Positions 17,556 to 26,900 of a DNA stretch of 64,000 bases are shown one piece after another. The translations under genes and the position numbers were made by a program. The notes under the pieces were generated by a model. That model saw nothing but the letters and a program-made list of their open reading frames with translations. It did no database searches and had not been told where the DNA came from. The first letter of the stretch is position 1. Each line of letters opens with the position of its first letter. Source of the stretch: CAZHGD01 sp964531735 (lineage in GTDB: Bacteria > Armatimonadota > UBA10988); NCBI GenBank assembly GCA_964531735.1, contig CAZHGD010000011.1, forward strand, positions 1-64,000, written 5' to 3'.

Positions 17556-18797
17556 CTACGCGCACCGCTCCATCGGCCGTGGCGAGCAGTGCGCACCGCA
17601 GTTGCAGAAGTAGCGGTCCGTGTGCTGGCCGATGCGTTCACTGAACTCCGCCCACATGCGCGGCGATTCCAGGCACAGCGAAATCCGCGTGGCCGTGCCG
17701 TGCGACTGGATCTCGTCGATCAGGAAGGCCAGCATCTCGCGGCGGAACTCGAACGGCAGTGGGCTGCTGTGGTGGCCCTGCCAGTCCGCGTCGCGACCGT
17801 CGTGCTCCCAAAGGGCGACCAGCGCCGGGTCCAGCAGGTCGTCGGCAATGCACGACCGCACCGTGGGGATGTCCATCCAGCCCAGCGGGCAGAGGCTGAT
17901 CACGTCGGGCCGGGTGACCTCGAACAAGTGGCGGATCAGTTCGTGGTATTCCTCGCGCCAGTTGCGCACGGGAATGATCGGCGAGAAGCGGTAGCGCACG
18001 GCGTAGCCGGCCTGCTGGCACTTGGCCGCCGCCTCGACGCGTCCGCGGCTGCTGGCGGTGCGCGGCTCCAGGACCGTGGCTTGGGTGGCCGGCGACAGCG
18101 ACCAGCAGATCACCGTCTGGCCGTGGTGCGGCAGGTCGAGCATGAAGTCGACGTTGTCGCTCTTGCCCGTGTAGAGCAGCAGCCAACGCTCCTGCTCCTG
18201 GCCGAAGCGTTCGATCCAGGGCGCCACCGCGTTCCACTCGGGCTCGAAGCAGTTGACGTCGGTCTGGTTGTCCCACTTCCAGATGGCCTGCTTCGGCGCC
18301 TTGGCGAACGCCTCGGGCAGGTGCTCCACCTGCTCTTCGAGGTTGGTGTACAGCCCGATCCCGTCGCCAAACCAGCAGTAGGCGCAGCGGAACGGGCAGC
18401 CCGAGGCCGAGTGGATCTCCCAGGCCGGTTGGCAGATGGTGCCTTGCTTCTCGCGCCACTCCTGCTCGCCATCGACGCGCCAGTTGACACTCGAATAGCC
18501 CAGCAGGCCGCGGTAGCGCAGTTGCGGCAGGCGCTGTGCGCGCTCGCGCTGCACTTCCGGGCTGTCCCAGCGCGCCCGCACGAAGTAGAGATCGGGATCT
18601 CGTGGCTCGGCGCGCTGGCCCCAGCGCACAAAGCCGTAGGCGCGCTCGGCCAGGAACTCGTTGAGCTGAGTCTCGTCAAGCACCAGCGGCGTGGCGCCGC
18701 CGAGGTGCGGCAGCATCCGCTCGACTCGCGCGGCGCTCAGCGGGTCGGCCATGACCTCGTCGAGCACGACCACGTGTTCGGGTTCCAGCGACAGCAT
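17556..18797 (-). CDS. Radical SAM protein of the spore photoproduct lyase-like family
   Basis: 413 residues. The radical-SAM cluster motif CPFRCAYC (Cys about 134, 138, 141) sits unusually far into the protein, as in SplB-type lyases, and is followed by a partial TIM barrel (ICWSLSPATQ, VRYRFSPIIP). SPL enzymes repair spore photoproduct thymine dimers by an adenosyl radical. In Bacillus SPL a hydrogen-donating Cys lies about 44 residues after the cluster. My hand alignment puts Asn there (region DNQTDVNC), with a Cys a few residues later, so DNA-lesion repair is uncertain. No sporulation gene is nearby. The ATG at 18797 with an upstream GAGG is preferred over an in-frame start 54 bases earlier that lies upstream of the promoter's predicted transcription start. 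The C-terminal Cys pair (CNCGAHC) is a further feature. Confidence 0.78.
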   Translation of the reverse strand: MLSLEPEHVVVLDEVMADPLSAARVERMLPHLGGATPLVLDETQLNEFLAERAYGFVRWGQRAEPRDPDLYFVRARWDSPEVQRERAQRLPQLRYRGLLGYSSVNWRVDGEQEWREKQGTICQPAWEIHSASGCPFRCAYCWFGDGIGLYTNLEEQVEHLPEAFAKAPKQAIWKWDNQTDVNCFEPEWNAVAPWIERFGQEQERWLLLYTGKSDNVDFMLDLPHHGQTVICWSLSPATQATVLEPRTASSRGRVEAAAKCQQAGYAVRYRFSPIIPVRNWREEYHELIRHLFEVTRPDVISLCPLGWMDIPTVRSCIADDLLDPALVALWEHDGRDADWQGHHSSPLPFEFRREMLAFLIDEIQSHGTATRISLCLESPRMWAEFSERIGQHTDRYFCNCGAHCSPRPMERCA

Positions 18798-18822
18798 CGG
18801 TACCTCATCCTGCGTCGGCCGG

Positions 18823-18851
18823 ATTGGAGCACAGTCGCCGCGCGGAGTCAA
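18823..18851 (-). promoter_or_regulatory. Promoter of the SPL-like gene
   Basis: Minus strand: TTGACT (18851-18846), 17-base spacer, TCCAAT (18828-18823). The predicted start lies about 20 bases before the ATG at 18797. Confidence 0.6.
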
Positions 18852-18904
18852 CCCGAAGGACGCGCGGTGCCGGCGCCGAAAAGCAGCCGTGACCGGAGAG
18901 CGCC

Positions 18905-20272
18905 GTGTTGAGCAATCGTTGGTGGGCCGTGTTGGCCGTCTGCGCTGTGGTCGTCGGCCACGGCCGCGCCGAGGCCTGGGGCACCCACAACCAGATCACG
19001 CGCTGGGCCCTGGACGTGGTGCCGCAGGCGGAGCGCTGGCAGCAGGCGCTCGGACCGGCCAACTGGAAGGCCCTGATCGACTTGAGCTGGCTGCCTGACC
19101 AACTCGATCAGGACCTCGGCAGCTTCTATGCTAACGACTACCTGCTGCTGCGGGCGCTGCCCTACCATGTGGTCACCGTCGACCCGCCGGTGCGGGTCAG
19201 TTGGCCGATCCACTTCCGCCGGTCGCTGCAGGCCCTGCGCACCGAGACGCCGGTGAACGCCGCGCGGCAGATGGGTCCGCTACTGCACTTCATCCAGGAC
19301 CCCGGCGCGCCGTCGCACGCCCACGAGCCCAGCCGGCTACACTTCGAGCGCGAGAACTGGGGGCCGTGCAAAGTCGACATTCGCGACTACCAGCCTCGTC
19401 TGCTGGGTGCCTCCGACGACGAGGCGGTGCGTGGCCTGGAGCAGCGGATGGACGGCCTGATCGCCTTCGCACGGGCCAAGTCGCTGGAGGTCTGGCCGCT
19501 GGTCACCGCCGCGGCACCCGACCGGTCGAAGATCGATCCCCTGTTGCTGCTCGCCGGCCAGGAGTGTGCCCGGGTGACCGCCGACGCCGTCTACACGCTG
19601 ATGACGCTCGGCCTGGCCCCGCAGCCGGCGGGCGGCGCCGTCGAGGGCACCATCAGCGCGCCCGAGATGCCACTCGGCAACAACCACGGCGCCCGCGTGG
19701 TGCTGCTCGACACCGACTATGCCACCTTGGCCACCACCGCGCCTGGGGCGCCCGTGCCGGGTGGTTGGCGCGGCGAACTACGCTGGCACCACCTGCCGGC
19801 AGGCACCTACCGCGCCCTGGTCTATCGGACCGCGGCGCGCCCGTGGACGTCGCCGCCGTTCACGGTCAAGGTCGGCGAGACGACGCGCCTCGAGGCCCAG
19901 TTGCCGCCGGCCGAGCCGCTCGGCAACCTGGTCGAGAACCCGGATGGCCGGCTGTGCTATCTGAAGCCCGGCGAGCCCGACCGGTGGCGTCGCGTGGGCG
20001 GGGCCAAGGCGCCGGCCTGGCTGAACATGCCGGTTCGCCTGCTCAAGGGCCACCGCTATCGCCTCGGCCTCACGCTGCGGGACGCCGGCGCGAAGGCGTA
20101 TGTGTCGCTGGGCACCGACACCAAACGCGAGGAGCGTGAGTTGGCCAGCGGCGCGGAGCAGACGGTCACCGTCACCGAATCCGGCTGGACGGCCCGCCTG
20201 CGCGTGGCGACGGCGAAGCCCCTGGCCGAGGTGCTCGAGCGGGCCTGGGTGGTGGTGGCCGACGGGCCGTAG
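18905..20272 (+). CDS. Secreted zinc-dependent phospholipase C / S1-P1 nuclease-like protein
   Basis: 455 residues with a signal peptide whose predicted cleavage (GRAEA|WGTH) leaves Trp as mature residue 1. That N-terminal Trp is a zinc ligand in phospholipase C and S1/P1 nucleases. The zinc-site helix HFIQDPGAPSHAH (His 128, Asp 132, His 138, His 140) agrees. The alpha-helical catalytic domain covers about 25-245. Two beta-rich domains follow: a carboxypeptidase-regulatory-like fold (about 250-340) and an unnamed beta domain (about 345-455). The expected role is hydrolysis of phosphodiesters in phospholipid or nucleic acid outside the cytoplasm. The start is GTG with GGAG six bases upstream. 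The gene is divergent from the SPL-like gene. Confidence 0.78.
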   Translation: MLSNRWWAVLAVCAVVVGHGRAEAWGTHNQITRWALDVVPQAERWQQALGPANWKALIDLSWLPDQLDQDLGSFYANDYLLLRALPYHVVTVDPPVRVSWPIHFRRSLQALRTETPVNAARQMGPLLHFIQDPGAPSHAHEPSRLHFERENWGPCKVDIRDYQPRLLGASDDEAVRGLEQRMDGLIAFARAKSLEVWPLVTAAAPDRSKIDPLLLLAGQECARVTADAVYTLMTLGLAPQPAGGAVEGTISAPEMPLGNNHGARVVLLDTDYATLATTAPGAPVPGGWRGELRWHHLPAGTYRALVYRTAARPWTSPPFTVKVGETTRLEAQLPPAEPLGNLVENPDGRLCYLKPGEPDRWRRVGGAKAPAWLNMPVRLLKGHRYRLGLTLRDAGAKAYVSLGTDTKREERELASGAEQTVTVTESGWTARLRVATAKPLAEVLERAWVVVADGP

Positions 20273-20384
20273 CCGGTGGCGGTCGGGCGTCGTGGCGATG
20301 GCGCGACCGGCTGCGCCGGGGTACGCGGGCGCGGGGTGCCTCAGGTGTCGCTGGCGACCGGTCGTTCGCGCACGTAGAACCACA

Positions 20385-21497
20385 TCAAGGTGCCGCCGGC
20401 GCTGTCGCTGACAGGTCGGCGACCGGCCGCCGGCGGGCGGCGCTGGTCCAGCGCGGCGGGATCAGCGTGGCTGTGCCGTCCGAGTGCCGCCAGAGCGCCT
20501 GGGTGACGTCGCCACCGTCGAGGTTGACCGCGCCGTGGGCGCCGAGAGCCAGCCAGAAGCGCTGCTCGTCCGGCACCGTCCACCCGCCAGGCAACGGCCA
20601 GAGCCAGGCCAGGGCAAGCAGGCTGAGCCCTTCGGAATCGGGCTCCTTGACCACCAGCAGCCAGAGCTTCCGGCCATCGGCGCTCCAGCCGATCGAGGTG
20701 CGCGAGGTGCGCAGGTAGTCGACATCCGGAATGGGACCCACATCGTCGGCGGTGCAAGGCACCGGGCGGCGCGGCGGCGGTGTGCCCCGTCGGGGCGGCG
20801 CTGAGAGGCGCAGCGGACGAGCACCCCTGACCAGGCATTGTGCGCCACCGGAGGCATCGCGAAAGCGGCCGGCGAGGTCGGTGGGAGCGGGTTGGAACTG
20901 TGTGTCGAGACCGAAACCGGCACCGTCATGGGTCACGCCCACCGTCCAGCGGATCGCCCTCGCCGCCAGCGGTACGCGTCCGTTGATGACCACCGGCGTC
21001 AGGTGCCGCGGTGGGCCTGGCCGTGAGTACCGCCCGAGATGGTTGAAGAACGGCCCGTTCCAAGCCGCCACGATTGGGCCTCGGCCCTGGGCTTCCAGGT
21101 GGGCGACCGCGCGGCCGGTTCCACGCCACCAGTAGTCGACACGGTCATCCCACGGTCGTGCGTCGTCCTCGTCCTGATCGTACAACTGGAGGCAGAGACG
21201 CGGGTTGGCGCCCTGGTCGAACTCGATGAGGTCGCACCAGGTCCCGTCGGGCGACGACCGGTCGAACCAGTGGGTCACGCCTGGCCACGGCCGGTCGATC
21301 TGGGCCTGCGGCCAAGGCCAGGCCGCCGCCGCGCTCGGCGCGGCCAAGTCACCACAACTCAGGCTGCGCAACCCGCCGACGAACCGCCATTTCACGAAAG
21401 CCAAGCTGGCCACCACCAGCCCGATAGCGCTCCAGGTCAGCCAGCGGCGGGCACTGGGCGAGTTCGATGGGCCTGTGGCGGCTGGCCTCGGTGGCAT
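20385..21497 (-). CDS. Phosphodiester glycosidase (NAGPA-like) family protein, possible C-terminal frameshift
   Basis: 370 residues with an N-terminal membrane anchor or signal (WLTWSAIGLVVASLAFV). The NAGPA domain (PF09992 type) shows RTSIGWSADGRKLWLLVV and the hallmark LGAHGAVNLDGGDVTQALW. Relatives remove GlcNAc from phosphodiester-linked glycans or act on teichoic-acid-like polymers. The frame stops at 20385 with an atypical Ala/Pro tail. In the neighbouring frame the sequence continues as GRRPVSDSAGGTLMWFYVRE to a stop at 20341, which looks like the family's usual end, so a frameshift near 20425-20450 is likely. The ATG at 21497 is preferred because the -10 box lies 6 bases before it. 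Confidence 0.78.
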   Translation of the reverse strand: MPPRPAATGPSNSPSARRWLTWSAIGLVVASLAFVKWRFVGGLRSLSCGDLAAPSAAAAWPWPQAQIDRPWPGVTHWFDRSSPDGTWCDLIEFDQGANPRLCLQLYDQDEDDARPWDDRVDYWWRGTGRAVAHLEAQGRGPIVAAWNGPFFNHLGRYSRPGPPRHLTPVVINGRVPLAARAIRWTVGVTHDGAGFGLDTQFQPAPTDLAGRFRDASGGAQCLVRGARPLRLSAPPRRGTPPPRRPVPCTADDVGPIPDVDYLRTSRTSIGWSADGRKLWLLVVKEPDSEGLSLLALAWLWPLPGGWTVPDEQRFWLALGAHGAVNLDGGDVTQALWRHSDGTATLIPPRWTSAARRRPVADLSATAPAAP

Positions 21498-21503
21498 GGT
21501 GTG

Positions 21504-21532
21504 AGTATGCTCGATTCCGCCGCGGCCGTCCA
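21504..21532 (-). promoter_or_regulatory. Promoter of the phosphodiester glycosidase (leaderless)
   Basis: Minus strand: TGGACG (21532-21527), 17-base spacer, CATACT (21509-21504), then 6 bases to the ATG at 21497. This predicts a leaderless transcript. Confidence 0.45.
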
Positions 21533-21648
21533 TGTCGGAGTGGTAACCGCGGTGCCGCTGGGGTAGGCTGCCCGCCGGTGTCGAGCGGCGCTGCCACTTG
21601 CCATGGGCTGCGTCGGTCGCCGACATGGGCACCGCAGGCGCTCAGCGG

Positions 21649-21677
21649 TTGACCCTCTCCGCCGGCCACGATACGCT
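21649..21677 (+). promoter_or_regulatory. Promoter of the ceramidase-like gene (leaderless)
   Basis: TTGACC (21649-21654), 17-base spacer, TACGCT (21672-21677), then 8 bases to the ATG at 21686. Transcription would begin at or just before the start codon. Confidence 0.6.
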
Positions 21678-21685
21678 CTGTGACC

Positions 21686-22870
21686 ATGCCCGCATCCACA
21701 GACCATACCATCCTGGCCGGCGCCGCGGCCGTCGAGGTGACGCCGCCGGTGGGTTGCCACCTGGCCGGGTTCGGCCACAACCGCCGCGCCGAGACGGTTC
21801 ACGACCCGCTCTGGGCGCGGGCGTTGACGCTGCAGGCCGGACGCCAGACCGTGGTGCTGGTCAGCGTGGACTGCCTGGGGCTCCTGGCCGTGGACGCCGA
21901 GGCGATCGCCTCGCGGGCCGGCTTGCGCGTCGGGCAACTGGTGGTGTGCGCCACGCACACCCACTCGGGCCCCGACACCCTCGGCCTGTGGGGCCCCGAC
22001 GACCAGACGAGTGGCTGTGAGCCGGCGGTGGTGGCCGACCTGCTCGACGGCGCCGCGACCGCGGTGGCGCAAGCGTTGGGCGCCTTGCGCCCGGCCTTGC
22101 TGACGTTCACCCGGGCCACCGCCCCGCCGCGATGCGCGGTCAACCTGCGCGACCCCGACAGCGTCGACCCAGAGATCGCCGTCCTGCACTGCGGCGATGC
22201 CGGCACCGGCCGGGCCATCGGCACGCTGGTCAACTGGGCCTGCCACCCCGAGGTCTTGCAGCACCGCAGCCAGGCCATCTCGTCCGACTTCGTCGACCCG
22301 CTGCGCCGGCGTCTCGAGGAGACGCTCGGCGGCGTGACGGTGTTCGCCAACGGCGCGCTGGGCGCCATGGTGAGCCCGGCGGCGGCGGGCGACGGGTTCG
22401 ACGAGGCGACGCGGATCGGGCAGGCGGTGGCCGACGAGGTGGTCATCGCCCTGCGCGCGGCCGAAGAGGTGGTGGAGGAGACCACGCTGGCGGTGGCCAC
22501 GCGCGAAGTGGCCATCCCGCTCGACAACGACACCTTCCGCGAGGCGAGCCGCCACGGCGTGCTGCGCCGGCCGGTCGGCGACCTCGACTACCTGACCACC
22601 ACGGTGACCGCCTGGTCGCTCGGACCGGCGACGCTGCTGATGGTGCCGGGCGAAGCCCAGCCGGTACTGGGCCGGCGCTGGAAGCGCATGATGAGCCGCC
22701 GGCACCGGTTCGTCATCGGGCTGGCCAACGACGAGCTGGGCTATATCCTGCGGCCCGACGACGCACGCAACGAGCGCTACGCCTACGAGGCCGCCGTGTC
22801 GTGCGGCGTCGAGACCGGCTACCTCCTGCACGAGGCCGTGCAGCGCGTGCTGGCCGCTGTGGACGGCTGA
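21686..22870 (+). CDS. Neutral/alkaline non-lysosomal ceramidase N-terminal domain protein
   Basis: 394 residues matching the ceramidase N-terminal (PF04734-like) domain common in environmental bacteria: GAAAVEVTPPVG, LAGFGHNR, DPLWARALTL, LVSVDCLGL and the metal-site motif CATHTHSGPDT (about 90-100). Later segments VNWACHPEVL and FVIGLANDELGYI also fit. Relatives are zinc amidases or esterases of uncertain physiological substrate, and true ceramidase activity should not be assumed. No signal peptide is visible, so it is probably cytoplasmic. The ATG at 21686 is chosen over a GTG two codons upstream because of the promoter position. It stands alone, divergent from the phosphodiester glycosidase gene. 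Confidence 0.87.
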   Translation: MPASTDHTILAGAAAVEVTPPVGCHLAGFGHNRRAETVHDPLWARALTLQAGRQTVVLVSVDCLGLLAVDAEAIASRAGLRVGQLVVCATHTHSGPDTLGLWGPDDQTSGCEPAVVADLLDGAATAVAQALGALRPALLTFTRATAPPRCAVNLRDPDSVDPEIAVLHCGDAGTGRAIGTLVNWACHPEVLQHRSQAISSDFVDPLRRRLEETLGGVTVFANGALGAMVSPAAAGDGFDEATRIGQAVADEVVIALRAAEEVVEETTLAVATREVAIPLDNDTFREASRHGVLRRPVGDLDYLTTTVTAWSLGPATLLMVPGEAQPVLGRRWKRMMSRRHRFVIGLANDELGYILRPDDARNERYAYEAAVSCGVETGYLLHEAVQRVLAAVDG

Positions 22871-22886
22871 CCCGCCGGTGCGGTTG

Positions 22887-22960
22887 GCGAACGCGCGGTT
22901 CGACCCGCGAACGCTGTTCGCAAGACGCACGCCGGTCGCGGGAAACCCGCTCTGAGAGCG
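22887..22960 (+). promoter_or_regulatory. Stacked inverted repeats upstream of the CcrM-like gene
   Basis: Three inverted repeats follow the ceramidase-like gene. The first is an imperfect hairpin at 22887-22921 (CGCGG / CCGCG core, GCGAA / TTCGC outer arms), a possible terminator. The second is GCGGG-AAA-CCCGC at 22938-22950. The third is a perfect CGCTCT-G-AGAGCG at 22948-22960. The second and third overlap, so only one can form at a time. A TCTACT (22965-22970) just downstream could be a -10 box. An operator role is inference. Confidence 0.35.
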
Positions 22961-22972
22961 CATGTCTACTGA

Positions 22973-23863
<891 letters not shown>

Positions 23864-23914
23864 CCGGAAGGGCCAAGCACGCGGCTGCCGAAGCCCCACC
23901 GCCAGGAGTCTGGC

Positions 23915-26900
23915 ATGCGTGTGGCGGCTATCCTGTGGGCCTGCCTGGCGGTGCTTCCCGCCGGTGCGGGCAACCTGTTGCGCAACCCGAGCTTCGAGGA
24001 GGCCGACGCGCACGGCCTGCCGGCGCAATGGGCTTGGCGCCCCGGCGCGGCCAACGGGACGCTCGCCTTGGACGACACCGTCGCCCGGAGCGGGCACCGC
24101 TCGGTGCGCATTGCCAACCCGACGCCGCTACGCCCGCATGTCTACGCGATGCTGTTCCAGCGCGCGCGGGTCAAGCCGGGCGAGACCTACACACTCTCGG
24201 CCTACGTCCGCGGCGCGCAGCCCGGTCAGGCCTGGATCGGTGGCGGGCACGAGTGGCGAGTGCGCCTGGCCGTGCCCGCCGGGCCGGACTGGCAGCGCGT
24301 CGCCATCACCTTCACCACCGGGCCACAGGAGCGCGAGTGGGAGGTGGGCATCCATTCGGACAGCACCTCGCCGGGCTTCTGGGTGGACGACGTGCAACTG
24401 GTGCCCGGCGGCGAGCCGCAGCCGTTCGAACTGCCGCAGCCGGCGCCGGCCGGCGCGCTGACGGTGGCGCTGGAGGCGGCGCAAGGGGCCAACCTGCTGC
24501 CCAATGCCTCGTTCGAGCGCCTCGCCCAGGGCGCCCCGGCGAGTTGGGTGTGGGACCCGCGCAACACCGATGCCAAGCTGGCCATCGTCGAGCCGGGTCA
24601 CTTCGGCCAGCGCTGCGTCAAGATCACCAACGGCACCGCGTTCGGCCCGCACATCTACGGCCAACTCCGCCTGGCCGAGCCACTGAAGGTGGCGCCGAAG
24701 ACGCGCTACACGCTGTCGTTCTACTGCCGCAGCGATGGTTCGCCGGGCCACGCCTGGGTCGGCGGGGCCACGGACTGGCGGGTGCGCGCGCGGGTGCCGG
24801 GCACCAACGGCGCCTGGCAGCGGGTGTCCACCACGTTTGTCACTCGCGAGAACGAGACCAGCATTCCGCTGATGATCAACACGGACAGCCCGACGGCCGG
24901 CTTCCTGATCGACGATGTGCAGTTGGAGGAGGGCGGTCTGGCGACACCGTTCGACGCGCCGGACACGTCGCTGCCGGCCCAACTGGCCGTGGAGAACGTG
25001 CCCGAGGACGATGCCGACATGCCACCGTGGAAGCCGGAGTTGTACCCCACGGCGCGGTGGTGCTTCGCCCGGCGCGAGATCGTCTGGGACGGCGCCTTGA
25101 CGCTGCCGGAGCCGCTGGCGAAGGGCCGCGTCGAGGTCACCTTGAGCGCCGGCGGCCGGTCACTGGCGCAAGGCCAGGCCAGCCTGGACGGGTCGCTGCC
25201 GAAGCGTGCCCGGCTGACCATTCGCTACGGCCTGACCGGCCAGCCACCCGAGCAGGCGCGGCTGGAGGCCGCGGTGGTGGCCGCGGACGGCCGGCGCCTG
25301 GCCACCGCCACGGCTGACCTGGAGGTGCGCACGGCGGCGATGGTGGCCGCGCTGCTGCAGGCACTGGAGCCGCGGCTGGCCGCGCTGGCGGCCAAGGCCG
25401 CCGCCGACGACTACCAGCGCGTGACGGTGACCGTGCTGCGCAACTTCATCCGGTTCACGCGCGACGACCTGGCGCACGGCGCGGTGAACCGCGCGTATGA
25501 CACGGCCCGCGAGCTGATGATGCTGGCCGACCGCGCCGAGCAGGCCAAGCCACGTCCGCGCGCGCCGCGCTATGTCACCTCGCCGTTGACCATCGCCGGT
25601 CCGACCTTCGTGGGCACGGCCCAACTGCCCGACGGCTCGCGCGAGCAGCGCCCGATCTGGTTCAACGGCTACGGCCACTTCGGCTCGGTGGTGCGCGATC
25701 TGGAGCAGTGGCCCGACTACGGTCACAACCTGATCCAGGTCGAGTTCGGACCCGACAGCGTGTTGCCGGCCGAAGGTCAGGTCTCCACGGCCGCCATCGA
25801 CAGCTTCCTGAAGCTGTGCGACCGGGCCGCCAAGGCCAATGTGCAGGTCAACCTGCTGCTCTCGCCGCACTACTTCCCCGAGTGGGCGCTACGGAAGTGG
25901 CCGTACCTGAAGGACTTCGACGGCGGCTTCTTCCGGTATAGCGTCTACGCGCCCGAAGCGCGGACGGTCATCGAGCGGTCGCTGCGCGAGGTGATCCCGC
26001 GCCTCAAGGACCATCCGGCGCTGCACAGTGTCTGCTTGTCCAACGAGCCGTTGAGCCTCGACCTGTCGCGCTGCCGTTACGCGGCGCGGCTGTGGCGCCA
26101 ATGGTTGCAGCAACGGTACCAGACGGTTGAGGCCGTCAACGCGCGGTGGGGCACGCGGCATGCCAGCTTCGACGCCATTGCGGTGCCGCCGCCGCAGCTC
26201 GAAGCGACCGCGCTCAACTACGACTTCACGCTGTTCAACCAGGAGGCCTTCGCGCAGTTCCACGCCTGGATGGCCAACATCGTCCGCTCGCTGGCGCCCA
26301 ACCTGCCGGTGCACGCGAAGATCATGATGAGCGCGCACTTCCAGCGGAGTCTGCACGGCGACTGGTGCATCGCGCCCGAGCTGTTCAGCCGGCTCAGCTC
26401 GATCAACGGCAACGATTGTTGCAAGTGGCCACGCGCCGACGGCTGGGCGTGCAACTGGGTCGGCGAGAACATGGGCTACGACTACCAGCGCTCGGCGGCC
26501 GATCGGCCCGTGTTCAACTCCGAGAACCACCTGATCATGGACCGCGATGTCAGCGACGTCTCGCCCGAGTACATCCAGAACGTCTACTGGCAGGGGGCCA
26601 TCCACGGCCAGGGCGCCACGACGACCTGGGTCTGGGAGCGGACCTACGAGGCGGAGTCGGACTTCGCCGGGAGCCTGATGCACCGGCCGAAGTGCGTCGA
26701 GGCCAACGGCTGGACGACGTTGGATCTGAACCGGGCGGCGCGCGAGGTGGCCGCCATCGCCGCCGAGCCGTTCCGCATCGCCGTTCTCTGGTCGCAGGCG
26801 ACCTCGGTGTTCCGGGGTTCGGCGCACGGCGGCGATGTGGCCCGGGCCTACGCGGCGGCCAACTTCCTCGACCAGCCGGTCGGGTTCATCAACGAACGGG

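Noticed and set aside
17556..18797. Evidence for sporulation
   Set aside because: SPL-family proteins occur in non-spore-formers, the donor Cys is doubtful, and no spore gene is present.
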